This document shows positions 54,081 through 64,000 of a DNA stretch of 64,000 nucleotides, one piece after another (within the stretch, counting starts at the first letter, position 1; each line of letters begins with the position of its first letter). The translations under genes and the position numbers were made by a program. The notes under the pieces were generated by a model. That model saw nothing but the letters and a program-made list of their open reading frames with translations. It was not told the origin of the DNA and made no database searches. Where the stretch lies: contig JAAKBF010000104.1 of the NCBI GenBank assembly GCA_012656075.1, forward strand, positions 62,001 to 126,000, written 5' to 3'. The DNA is from Phytophthora hibernalis (lineage: Eukaryota; Oomycota; Peronosporomycetes; Peronosporales; Peronosporaceae).

Positions 54081-54969
54081 TGTCGTGTAGGATCACGCAG
54101 AAATTCTCACTACCAAATGGTATGAGTCCCACCAACAACACTCGCTTCCCCTTGTCAGGTCAACGAGCGTTGGATCAAACCTGAAGACCAGGAACGATCC
54201 CTTACGCCGGGTTGGATGTGAACCCTCTGTACATTAGGCCGACCCAATAACCTGCACCACTAGCCACGAGCGAGGGCTAGTATGCAATATTGCGCTTTCG
54301 CGTGAACCCCGCAATCCCTCAGAAGGAAGGGTACCGGCTGTCAAGCCTAATACGGGTTTGCCGAGGTAAAACCTCGGCGGGTAGTAAAATATGTATGGAA
54401 CACTCGGTTCCACTATAATATATGGTGAATGACGCTTCTCGTCGCTCCCAACACTCGGTCACTCTAATCTCTTGGACTGACCAGCAACAAACCCTCGGTT
54501 CAATGTACCTTAGGCTCGCTGACCAGCATCCCACAAGCCGAGCGTATCCAGACCCTAAGATAAGCTAGCTAGACTTACCGAAGACGGACTTGACCCTTGG
54601 TGACTTGGGGGAAGACTGCTGATTTATATCTGTTGATCTATGGCTCTGAGAGCCTCTGTAGTCAATCCTATAGCTAGTCCTATACGTAAATACAAATATC
54701 TAGTGTGAACAGATCCCAGTATGTGATCCCGTACCCGGCTCTATAAGACCGAGGGTACGAAACTGAAATGGGTACAAACGAGGGTTCGTTCCATCGGCCG
54801 GAGTTTATTATACCCGGCCGAGACCTCGGTCACTATCGCTCCTATGTCACTACCGCGCGGGGAATGAGATAAGCCAATCGGGTGGCGTTATCTCCTTTCA
54901 GCGAAAGGCACAACGTCGGTAATCGGGTGACCGAGTTGTGACCGCTTGGGCCCAAAACCCAACACCACA
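54081..54969 (-). repeat. 3' LTR of element D
   Basis: 889 bp, plus-strand start TGTCGTGTAGGATCACG, end CCAACACCACA. A G-rich tract on the minus strand (GGCAGGGGCAGT) adjoins it on the internal side, as expected for a polypurine tract. Contains a 71-codon ORF present identically in both LTRs, taken as non-coding. Confidence 0.9.
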
Positions 54970-55797
54970 ACTGCCCCTGCCTCGACGCAGGCTCCCGCAA
55001 GTAGTGCGCATCGTGGCGCCTCTTGATTGTGCACCTCGTGAACCTCCTGTTCTCTGCTGGGACGAGCTACGTCTGTCGCTCTTCACGCTCTCGCTGCCTC
55101 TGGGGATGTTCGTTCGTTATCTTCTGTTGCTCTCGTGTTCCCAGAATATCTTCTGACACCTCTGTGTATATTCCACACCGTCGTACGCATTCTCAGGGAG
55201 TCGATCAACCATCGTCCGACATTTTGGGCACCGCAGGCGTTTCTGTGCCTGCTCTTCGGTTGCCAACTTCTGCGCATCCGACCACTAACGGGGCCTCGGA
55301 GAGGCTATCCAAGCCTTGGCTCCTGTCGGTCTAGACCAAGCGAGGCACGATGAGGAAGCCACCAAGGGTTCTTCACGTCGCACTCCGGTTCCGGCAGCGG
55401 GTGAATAACTTGCGACCTCCAATCAGGTGTACCTGATCCGGTCGTTTTGGCTCACATCGTGTCTGCGGCAGAGGTCTAGGCCTCGGTCCCGCCATTTTTG
55501 ACTTTTCCATTCATCCTTTAACCTGTTTCCACGCCATCTGAAGGTTGTAGTCCTTCGCAAGGGTAATTCTTGAGCTTGAGCAATTCCATTTCATCCAATT
55601 CCACTCGAAATCGTTCACGTCACATGTAAATATGCAATTCGATACAGTAGTAGTTTTCGTCTGTCACCATGGGCTGCATAACCCCGCAGGCAGTTCAATC
55701 GTCGATCCGACATTGCAACCGAGCCTCGCAAGAGGCCTGACTGCTCTCAAGGGTCGGTGACATGCAATTCCGATACAGTAGTAAATTTCGTCTGTCA
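54970..55797 (-). other. Element D non-coding 3' region with tandem duplication
   Basis: No pol sequence. A block of about 90 bp at 55,631-55,720 (AATTCGATACAGTAGTAG, GGCAGTTCAATCGTCG) recurs at 55,762-55,850 with changes, overlapping the end of the coding region. Confidence 0.6.
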
Positions 55798-56774
55798 CTA
55801 CGGGCTGTATCGACCCCGTAGGCAGTTCAATCGTCGGTTGCACTTCCAACCAGTCCTCATCATCGCCTTAGACCATATGCAACCGTCGCTCGCTACGCAG
55901 CGCATATAGAGTAGCTCACCACACAAAATCGATGGTAGTTTCCATGTCGGCACATCAAACCCGACCCTTTTCACTTTGAACTCTCGGATGGCACGTCTAG
56001 TGCTCGTCGACCGCGGGAATCGGTCGCCGAAGATGTTCTCAGCTTCGTACTCGCCGGCTAGTCGGTCCGGATCCCAACTATCTTCAGACCACAACTCTTC
56101 GTCAACATCCACCCTCGTACTACGGGTGCTTAACCGAACCCTCGGTCGGTCTCCAAATTCATTCACGACCTTGATTCGGGACATATGCACCACGCGAAAA
56201 GCATACTTCCGATCATGTCTGGTAATTCCAACTCGTTTGCGAATTCTTCGATCTTGTTCTTGACTCTGAATATCTCTTGCCATCGGTCAGCTAATTTCTT
56301 TGTCAATCGCGACTTGACGCGCTTCATGTACAACCATACTCTACCCCAATGGCGAGGAGATCTCGGTGCTTCCACTGGAGCATCAGATGTTGCCCCTGTC
56401 TCCGCTCGTGACTCCTCCGAGGTTTCGTTGTCACCAATGTTCGGTGCTACTACTCGCGACTCGACCGACGTCTCATTTTTACCAACGTTTGGTACTACCA
56501 CTCCCTCGCGGCGGCTCAACAACTCATTGTGCCCCTTTGCTCTCCGAGTCACATCGACGCCTTGGCACTCCATCGGCATTTCCCATGCAATGGCTTGCTG
56601 ACGGTTTGCTTCTCGGCGTTCGGTGCCCCACCGACGATTCATTCCGAGGAGAGACAGCGCGTCGTCCGCGCTCAGCCCAGCCTTGTCGTCCATCTTCCTC
56701 GCGTATCTGGCAGAGCGTAGCTCTACATCTGGGGCGGTGGAGATCCATTGCCGGTGCTCTCCGTGTATAACCAC
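55798..56774 (-). pseudogene. Element D integrase C-terminus and chromodomain
   Basis: 56,774-56,163 contains a linker and then the integrase C-terminal domain (VWLYMKRVKSRLTKKLADRW, IFRVKNKIEEFANELELPD). After a shift, 56,283-55,798 continues YAFRVVHMSRIKVVNEFGDR and a chromodomain: YEAENIFGDRFPRSTSTRRA, IREFKVKRVGFDVPTWKLPS, CGELLY. The first cage Trp (VKW in relatives) is Arg. The integrase zinc finger and DDE core that should precede are absent. Confidence 0.75.
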
Positions 56775-56915
56775 AAAGTCTATATCTTCTGCATTAGGCG
56801 TACCGAATTTTGCACCGGGGCCGATTGCTCGTCTCCTGCTTCATTCTGGACCTCTGTGGGCACATCGCCTGCTTCGCCTCGTTGATCCCCGTCATCTCGG
56901 CCTACGACCGAGGCC

Positions 56916-57651
56916 TTATCTGCAAATCGGACTCGTTTCTTCCTTGCGGTTGCTTGCTCTGGTCGTTACCGTTAAGTAATCCGGTAAATCCCTAACGAAA
57001 TCGAGAAAATATTTGTCGCGAAGCGTTTCATGAGCCACAAGAGCTCGATCAAAGCTGGTCGTTGGGTTCTCTTCAGGCGTGGCTTCTACAAACGTTTCTG
57101 CATAGACTTCGTAGGTGACATCTCCGTTTTGGTTCAGTTCGACTAATTCCGATTTCCTGGTCTCGGTCGATATCACACTGGATTCTTTACTCCTTAGAGT
57201 CACGCTAGCCAAAACGCCAGTCACGGTGTTGAACTCTCAGCCACGTGCATATATTTCAGTGACCGAAGCTTGATCGAGAGGTTTCGGTGATCATTCAGAG
57301 CTGAGGCGTCAGAGATTCCATAAGACAGACCATCACCCCTAGTGACTGCTGGATTGCGAGTCTCGGGTCTCCCACAATGACTAAATCCTCGGCTCCATGC
57401 TCGAGTGCCGTCGATACTCCGTTGTTCATTCCGGCATACTCAGCGAGGTTTACAATGGTAGTCTCGAGATAAGCACTCACAGCTGTCACTACAGTCCATT
57501 CAGCCAATTTCGACAGAATCCACGAGCAATTATCATACCCGCCGTTCATTTTGATCTTGGTCGAGCCGTCAAAAGACATCAGAAAGCCGTCGTAAAACCT
57601 CGGTAGACAGGTGTACAGCAAATGGAGATCACATTCTTTATCGCACACCAC
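56916..57651 (-). pseudogene. Element D RNase H-like domain and linker
   Basis: 57,651-57,295 holds the domain equivalent to the second RNase H of element A: LMSFDGSTKIKMNGG (Asp), VNLAEYAGMNNGVSTALEHG (Glu) and LVIVGDPRLAIQQSLG (Asp). All three acidic positions are kept, unlike in element A. 57,224-56,916 is the spacer that in relatives leads to integrase (RDLPDYLTVTTRASNRK). Confidence 0.7.
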
Positions 57652-58424
57652 ACCGGATGCCGATGGTAAAGAGCATTCCCACTCGACATCATGATCGTCT
57701 CGTGCCGTTTCAGCACATCGGCGAGATCTTGTTGTCGATGAGCGGTAACGCTCGGCTCAGAACATTCGGTTCTGAGTAATCTATCACCGTCTCCGAGGCT
57801 TCGGTTAAGTCCGACGAGAACACTAATTCGTGCGCGTAGTCCGTAAGATCAATCGTGTTCGCCAAATGCTCGGACATGTCATTTTCGTCATCATCATCAA
57901 AAGAACCATCCCCAGATGTAACGTGGTACATCGCTACCACGAATGCTGCTTTCAACTGAGCATCCGGGTCATCACCGGGGATTTGCGTCGGTTCATCACC
58001 GCTCGTATGACCAGCGGCAGATCCGTCAGAAGCCTCGGACGTTGCTGAATTGGTGTCCTCGTCGGACGAGTTATCACTGGCAGACGTCCGAGGGTCGGAT
58101 CGTCACCGTTATGATGGGTCGGTCTCGCCGTTTCGACTCCTCGGTGTTACCACCAACGTATGACATTTGGTTGGAATCATCAGGCGGGCGAGACAGTTTG
58201 CCGCGAGGGAGCAGATAGTTTCGTCGTTCCACCACGAGAGGCAGTTTCGCTAACCTTCGTCCGTATATATGGCATTCACGCTTGAAATAACCCTCATCTT
58301 GACACTCTGCAATCGACAATGCCCGCCATTCTTCATACTTGGCCGAGATCAGCCGGGTGTACCCCTTTGTCGCGGAAGGTCGCCTTGCTGTACCCATAAC
58401 AGTACCGGCTCGTGCTTCGCGCAA
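57652..58424 (-). pseudogene. Element D gag-pol junction with deletion
   Basis: 58,424-58,074 has a degraded zinc knuckle (AECQDEGYFKRECHIYGRR, lacking one Cys and the His). 57,955-57,710 is an acidic spacer (SGDGSFDDDDENDMSEHL). Relatives have protease, RT and a first RNase H, more than 1.5 kb, between gag and the second RNase H; here fewer than 800 bp separate them. Confidence 0.65.
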
Positions 58425-58619
58425 TAAGCAACCGTCGGTGACACATTTGTTAACCGAATCACCGACGGCTGCCCCGTCGGAACCTCGTTATGGTCGGCAC
58501 TAGGCTTCCGACCCGTCGGATCCACACCTCATGAGTACTCAGAGGTGGTCTTCGTCGGGGTAACTTGAATTCTCCCCACTCGCGCCCATTGATCGTCAGA
58601 TTCTCGGACGAGCCTTCAA

Positions 58620-60502
58620 TCACTTGCATGCTGTATAGCTCTTCTTCTTCAGTGCTCTGGGACCTCGGCGACCAATCGGTCGATGCATGCCCGTCGTCTG
58701 AGTATATAGGTCATCATCGACCGAGTAATACCTGTCGTCCGAGTACTCTTCAGAGCATCGGTCATCATCCACCGAGTAAGATTCGTCGTTCGAGTATTCG
58801 TCAGTGTATCGGTCGCCATCGCCAGAGTAATACCCGTCGTTCCAGTGCTCGTCAGAGCATCGTTCATCATCGCCAGAGTAAGACCCGTCGTCTGAGTACA
58901 CTTCAGAGCATCGGTCATCATTGCCAGAGTAATACCCGTCGTCCGAGCACTCGTCTGAGTATCGGCCATCATCGCCAAAGTAATACCCGTCGTCCGAGCT
59001 CTCGTCGGAGTATCGGTCATCATCGCCAGAGTAATATACTGAGCCATAGTTCTTGGTGTCGTCACATCCGCTACTCTGTGTCTCTGAGTACCCTCCGCGC
59101 AAATCGACCGATCTTTTCACATTCAGTGCGGCTACCATACGCGTCAACGCGTTCGTAAGCGTAACTATCGGTCGGTACTGACTTTCATTCCGACAGCGAT
59201 TCTCGTCTAGGTAACGGTCATCTCGGCGACGATTGTCTTCTCGGTTTCGTCGGTCTCGGCGATAACTATCCCGTGAGTTATCGGAGCGCCCAATTTCGCG
59301 TCGGTGTCCATCTTCGTGACTCCGAGTACGTCGGACCGGGGTCTCACGTCTCGAATTTCGTTCGCGGCGACGAAGGATGTCATTAATCATGCCCTCCAGG
59401 TCGTGAATGTCCTTGACACGGACATGACCCAAGCATTCCTCCAACCCTCGGTCCTCGCACGAATTGAGAAAATACTCGATATGGTCCTTGGCTTCGCGCC
59501 TATCGAGTTCAAACGGCACTCCAGCGTCGCAAGCATAACCGTTTAGTCGGTTGAGATAGTCGCAGACATGCTCGTTTTCTTCTCGCTTTGCCAAGAAGTA
59601 CCGAGTCTTTGATGACTGGTTAAAACGGGAGCAGTAGTACTTGACGAACGCGTCGGTCAACAAATTCCACGTACTCCTCGTCTTGCGCGGGAGCTGTCGG
59701 TACCAGTACAGAGCCCCGTCCTGGAGACTCAGCTCAAACACCATGCACCATTCGTTGGGCGGTGTGCGCGTCCCTTTGATATCATAGATGAAAGCTCGGA
59801 GCCACTGCATGGCCTTTTCGCCATTATCCCGGAGTCCGAAGTACGGCTTGATATTGCTGAGGGGCAGATGTGTGACAATTTTAGGTCCCGGTGTCATGCT
59901 CCCGTTCTCCATAAAGCCAAACTCTCGGATTTGGCGCGCACACTCTCTCGTTAGATCACCCCGTGGTCTTCAACGTCGAACGAACCTTCGTCAGACGAGT
60001 CATCGCGAAGATCGTAGTATCGACAAGGCGTCCGATCTACTTCCAGACACCGGCCGAGGACTCTATTGACGGCTTGGGTATCCCTAAGAGGAGGCCGGCC
60101 CCCACTCGACCGAGGATTCGCATCCTCGGCTATCACCGACGACAGCATATCGTTGGCTCCATCTTGTTTGTACCCGTGAGCTGGTTAGAGACCAGCCACT
60201 TCTTCCAATTCCTCGATGATGTTTCGAGCGAGCGACCTCACCCCTCCGCTGCGTCCTGCGGATACCACAGCGGCTTCCGAAAGCTCGGTCATCGCTGCCG
60301 TCTCTTCCAGGTTATCTTCTTCATCTTCTTCATTGGCATCAGAGTAGTACATCAGCTCGTCAAGTTTGTCCGAACTCTCGTTGGCCGGTACCAATGTACT
60401 TAGCGTCGCGAACGGCGAACTGGAGCGCATCGAATCCTCGGTGCGCGTCCGACTTGACTTCATCGGCGTTTCTGGTCCCGCTGACTTCACTCCTTTCGCC
60501 AT
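58620..60502 (-). pseudogene. Element D gag
   Basis: Capsid precursor, the best preserved part of the element. 60,502-60,185 is an acidic N-terminus starting MAKGVKSAGPETPMKSSRTR. After a shift, the 430-codon frame 59,912-58,620 contains the gag core: IKPYFGLRDNGEKAMQWLRA, GALYWYRQLPRKTRSTWNLL, SRFNQSSKTRYFLAKREENE and DYLNRLNGYACDAGVPFELD. An R/D-rich basic segment follows (YRRDRRNREDNRRRDDRYLD), then a tandem-repeat tail (58,682-59,040). The intact core suggests gag protein may still be made. Confidence 0.82.
58682..59040 (-). repeat. In-frame 51-bp tandem repeats in gag
   Basis: About seven units of 51 bp, each encoding a 17-residue variant of YYSGDDDRYSDESSDDG. Units are diverged but stay in frame. 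Acidic, Tyr- and Ser-rich. Confidence 0.88.
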
Positions 60503-60589
60503 TTCTCTTTTCTTATCTCCTTTCTTGTCTCGAATGCTCGTTTAGGTAAAACCAATATACAACCCAGATACACAGAAGGTCACTCCCAA

Positions 60590-60607
60590 TCCCGGGTCGC
60601 AGCACCA
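60590..60607 (-). other. Primer binding site of element D
   Basis: On the plus strand TCCCGGGTCGCAGCACCA is exactly the form of a tRNA 3' end (T-arm end, acceptor strand, CCA). On the minus strand its complement starts TGGTGCTGCGACC, two bases after the 5' LTR. The corresponding tRNA should begin GCTGCGA; its identity is unknown. Confidence 0.78.
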
Positions 60608-60609
60608 GT

Positions 60610-61496
60610 TGTCGTGCAGGATCACGCAGAAATTCTCACTACCAAATGGTATGAGTCCCACCAACAACACTCGCTTCCCTTGTCAGGTCAACGAGCGTTG
60701 GATCAAACCTGAAGACCAGGAACGATCCCTTACGCCGGGTTGGATGTGAACCCTCTGTACATTAGGCCGACCCAATAACCTGCACCACTAGCCACGAGCG
60801 AGGGCTAGTATGCAATATTGCGCTTTCGCGTGAACCCCGCAATCCCTCAGAAGGAAGGGTACCGGCTGTCAAGCCTAATACGGGTTTGCCGAGGTAAAAC
60901 CTCGGCGGGTAGTAAAATATGTATGGAACACTCGGTTCCACTATAATATATGGTGAATGACGCTTCTCGTCGCTCCCAACACTCGGTCACTCTAATCTCT
61001 TGGACTGACCAGCAACAAACCCTCGGTTCAATGTACCTTAGGCTCGCTGACCAGCATCCCACAAGCCGAGCGTATCCAGACCCTAAGATAAGCTAGCTAG
61101 ACTTACCGAAGACGGACTTGACCCTTGGTGACTTGGGGAAGACTGCTGATTTATATCTGTTGATCTATGGCTCTGAGAGCCTCTGTAGTCAATCCTATAG
61201 CTAGTCCTATACGTAAATACAAATATCTAGTGTGAACAGATCCCAGTATGTGATCCCGTACCCGGCTCTATAAGACCGAGGGTACGAAACTGAAATGGGT
61301 ACAAACGAGGGTTCGTTCCATCGGCCGGAGTTTATTATACCCGGCCGAGACCTCGGTCACTATCGCTCCTATGTCACTACCGCGCGGGGAATGAGATAAG
61401 CCAATCGGGTGGCGTTATCTCCTTTCAGCGAAAGGCACAACGTCGGTAATCGGGTGACCGAGTTGTGACCGCTTGGGCCCAAAACCCAACGCCACA
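60610..61496 (-). repeat. 5' LTR of element D
   Basis: 887 bp, nearly identical to 54,081-54,969. Noted differences are TGCAGG/TGTAGG, one base in CTTCCC(C)TTG, one in TTGGGG(G)AAG, and AACGCC/AACACC. Confidence 0.9.
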
Positions 61497-61533
61497 CATA
61501 TGTCTAATATGCGGGGTAAGACGGTAGCGGCTC
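61497..61533 (-). repeat. Right copy of inverted repeat flanking element D
   Basis: Reverse complement of 53,697-53,733 with few changes (TCTAATATGCGGGGTAAGAC, GGTAGCGG). Confidence 0.7.
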
Positions 61534-62460
61534 CGTACGAGAAGGCGTACCCGTCGGTGAGGTCCGCCTCTGGTACAATCCTAAGACGTTCCTCGATCTT
61601 CACCTTGCGCACTGGCAGTTTTGGATGGCCAACCGTTCCACTTTCTGGGATTGGGGCTTGAACGCTCCACTGGCCTCGAAGATAATCCAGGGAAACGACG
61701 CAAGCACAAAATGAGTGCTACCAGTGAGCGCCATAAGTTCCTCAGCCTCTGATTGGACTACTGGGGATACTACGGATTTCTTCGTCGTCTCGATGTCAGC
61801 CGCAACAACAGTCTCTTATGATGGGGCGAGCAACCTGGCAAGAATTCGTCGGATGCCGAGAACTACTCCGGGTCCACGATCTCGAGCCTCACTCAACTTC
61901 AGTGCCAAGATAAATCAGCGTTCCAGCAGAAGATTGCGAAAGCTCTCAAACTGTTCAAGCTCGACCCAGGAGGGTTTCCATGGCTGCCAGTGTTGCTGGA
62001 GCAAACCAGCGCACTTGATCCGGACTCGGTAAAGGAAGAGAACCGTCTCAGTGACAAGGCCTTGGCACGCATTCTCGTCGACATCTCGACGACCCGAGTT
62101 ACTCCCATCCACTGGATGAATACTAGCGTCAACGAGGTTTGAGATAAGCTCCGCAACAACGATCGAATTAAGAAACTTCGAGCCGAGATTGAGTCTCAGC
62201 TCTTATCAGGCACTTACGTCGTCCCTTATGTTACCCCGTTGAAGAAAAGAGGCCAGTATCCCAGGATACACCCTGTTTCAGAATGCAGACAGCTCGTACA
62301 CTGCTCTTGGTTGGGACGATTCCGCTGTCGACAAAGGAGTACAGCCTCTCCGCGAAGAAGAGTCGACGAGTCGGACGACATCACGGGAAAGTCCAGAAGC
62401 CTCGACGCAAGAAGCACAAGCAGATCGCCTCGTCGTCCGATTCCGAGTGAGTCATGGCCG
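61500..62460 (+). pseudogene. Gag-like retroelement remnant
   Basis: Plus-strand protein-like pieces in several frames: HMSNMRGKTVAAPYEKAYPS and TLRTGSFGWPTVPLSGIG (61,473-61,661), GGFPWLPVLLEQTSALDPDS with KALARILVDISTTRVTPIHW (about 61,960-62,130), LRAEIESQLLSGTYVVPYV (about 62,180), and a basic end, GKVQKPRRKKHKQIASSSDS (about 62,388-62,450). The arrangement suits a retroelement gag or a transposon accessory protein. No zinc knuckle. The family was not recognised. Confidence 0.35.
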
Positions 62461-62589
62461 CTAACGTTCTCATCTGGAACTCGTAATCCTTTTCAAAGGC
62501 ATGTAATAGCACGGTTCCAAACCGGTGTTTTTCAATTCAAAATACGATTTCGTTTTGGAGAGTCCTTCATCTTGTGCGCCCTCAGAGTT

Positions 62590-62892
62590 GTCATATTGTA
62601 CTCGCTGTAAGTAGCGACCCGAGACAATTAACTCAAGGCCAGCGAAGTTACTCATTTTCATCAACAACAGCGTGAAGCACTTCGTAGTAGCTCCATCTTT
62701 TCATAGGGAGCTCTCAACTCCGGTTTTCGTTTACAGGTACCAAAACGGTGCTAATCAAACATATATGCATAAATCCAAGTTCGACAGTCCTCCTCCTTTT
62801 GTGCTCTCAAGGTTCCTATCTGTCCTAGCTGTAAGTAGCGACCCGGGATAGTTAAACCAGCGCTAGAAGCGTAACTCATCTTCATCTACAGT
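62590..62892. repeat. Duplicated 3' tail of gypsy element E family
   Basis: GCTGTAAGTAGCGACCCG and the following 60 bp at about 62,604-62,668 recur at 62,829-62,892, both including the end of the pol frame (DEDELRF-type). One copy belongs to element E; the other is a fragment of a relative or a tandem duplication. Confidence 0.6.
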
Positions 62893-64000
62893 AGCGTTCG
62901 CTTCCGCCAGCCGAACGCTTCGTCGTAGTTCCGGTAAATGGACCTCAGCTCGGCGTTCATTTTCGAACGCCCGGATCAATATCTCGTAATCAGGTAGGAG
63001 TGTAGCAGTGGGGCGCCAGCACGTCTCGTACGTCGCTGTAAGCACCAAGTACTCCTCCTCACGGTTCATCTTGCGCTTGGCCAGGATATCGACTACCGGG
63101 GATCGTACTCCATAGTAGGCGGTTTCTTCTCCTCCAATGGTTAGGCGCTTCATGCAGCTCGTTGAGGGCACGTCATCTTCATCGAGAGGCCCGTCATCAA
63201 CCTGACCCGGGCGGTGTTGCACCTCCGCCGGCACCTCCGATGGCAAACGTCTAATCCAGCGACCTCGGAACCTTTTAGGCGGTTCACCTTCACGGTTACG
63301 ATGCGGTTCGGATGCGTCAGGATAGCCTCACTATAAGCGTTCTCAGCGAACCTTACTAATCACGCGATAAGGTCTATGCCAAGGAACGCTAGTTTCTTCG
63401 TTATGCGCTCACTTCGTCGCGCTCTGAAGTACTGATAGACACAAACTGCATCTCCTTCATTAAACGTTGCCCCACTTGTTTCTCCGGTCGCTTTTCATGT
63501 CGGCATTGAGCTATAAGCAGTTGGCGTTCCACCATCCGACGAGTGTCTCGCAGTGAAAGGAATAGTCGCCTTCGATACGATGCAACCTCGTTGCTCATTG
63601 TTGGTGTTCAGAAACGCCAAGTCCAGCGGCAACACGGGGTCTCTACCGTACAAACTGAAGACGGGTGAGCTTTGTGGTACGACGTGCGATAATCAAACAG
63701 CACTCGAGACAAGTAGAGGTCCCAATTCGTTTGGTCCTCGCTCACAAAACATGCGCAGCATACTTATAAGCGTTCGACAAGCCCTTGTGTTTGAGGATGG
63801 TAGGCAGCGCCAAATAGTTTTGTGATGCCCAGTGTTCCGTAGAAGCTCTGCGCAAGTCCCAAAATAAAGGTGACCCGCGGTCGCTAAGCAGGCGCTCAGG
63901 TACACCATGCCCAGAAATGACCTCATCAACCATCACATTCACGAAAGTGATCGTGTCCAAAGAAAACGCCTCGACCCAGAGAGAAGTAGTTAGCAAACAC
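62863..64000 (-). pseudogene. Gypsy element E, integrase C-terminal half and tail
   Basis: Minus strand, entering from the right window edge. 63,996-63,742 has the integrase core segment VISGHGVPERLLSDRGSPLF (second Asp in LLSDRG). 63,598-63,401 is the linker to the C-terminal domain (VASYRRRLFLSLRDTRRMVE). After a shift, 63,246-62,863 contains GEETAYYGVRSPVVDILAKR and REEEYLVLTATYETCWRPTA, a chromodomain-like region, then LPELRRSVRLAEANATVDED and a stop at 62,863. Frameshifts are present; the 5' part lies outside the window. Confidence 0.72.

Larger units (their letters stand above)
54081..61496 (-). mobile_element. Non-autonomous Ty3/gypsy element D
   Basis: 7.4-kb element with two 0.89-kb direct repeats (LTRs), coding on the minus strand. 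It has gag with a tandem-repeat tail, a zinc-knuckle relic, an RNase H-like domain, the integrase C-terminus and a chromodomain. The expected protease, reverse transcriptase, first RNase H and integrase catalytic core are missing. The flanks share CATA (54,077-54,080 and 61,497-61,500), a 4-bp target duplication, or ACATA if an ambiguous LTR-end A is counted. LTRs differ only at two substitutions and two 1-base indels in the parts compared, so the insertion is very recent and needed enzymes from elsewhere. Confidence 0.88.

Noticed and set aside
54319..54534. 71-residue ORF, repeated identically at 60,847-61,062
   Set aside because: It lies in both LTRs of element D and is identical because the LTRs are; no protein-like features.
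58682..59040. CRISPR-like regular repeats
   Set aside because: The 51-bp units are in-frame coding repeats of gag without unique spacers, in a eukaryotic genome.

Overview
The window looks like nuclear DNA of an oomycete, most likely Phytophthora or a close relative. The evidence is an intact RXLR-type effector gene, short GT-AG introns (59-98 bp), and a dense pile of transposable elements of kinds common in these genomes: Ty3/gypsy, Ty1/copia, LINE, hAT, piggyBac, Tc1/mariner and MULE. Most of the window is accessory, transposon-built sequence. Ordinary genes are confined to about 41.4-48.4 kb.

Layout. 1-9 kb: LINE reverse transcriptase remnant, then broken coding fragments and unassigned sequence. 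9-16 kb: LTR-like dispersed repeats, a decayed copia element (minus strand) and a mariner-like transposase remnant. 16.17-20.88 kb: a copia element inserted in one of those dispersed repeats, with a 5-bp target duplication. 21.4-24.2 kb: a gag-like remnant facing the truncated end of gypsy element A (minus strand). Element A is split in two (24.2-25.8 and 33.8-35.7 kb) by gypsy chromovirus B (25,825-33,794), which has about 99% identical LTRs, a TGATA target duplication and an antisense extra ORF between pol and the 3' LTR. 35.7-36.9 kb: Ulp1/C48-like peptidase remnant. 37.8-39.3 kb: hAT. 39.6-41 kb: piggyBac-like transposase containing one intron.

Genic island. RXLR effector (minus), a small hypothetical ORF (minus), a 1.1-kb intergenic stretch crowded with the palindrome-based motif ACATGTA, a gene resembling a ciliary protein (plus, frameshifted), a five-exon ATG12 gene (minus) and a two-exon choline-transporter-like gene (plus). 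ATG12 and the transporter are divergent and share a 230-bp promoter region. A SET-domain pseudogene and a SWIM-type MULE transposase remnant follow.

52.5-64 kb: unidentified coding remnants, then gypsy element D (54,081-61,496, minus). D has almost identical 0.89-kb LTRs and a good primer binding site, but has lost protease, reverse transcriptase and the integrase core, so it is a recent non-autonomous insertion. After D come a gag-like remnant and the 3' part of another gypsy element (E) cut by the window edge.

Many coding regions outside the RXLR, ATG12 and transporter genes carry frameshifts. Some may be assembly or read errors, so claims of decay for the young elements need read-level support. 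No rRNA, tRNA or CRISPR was found.
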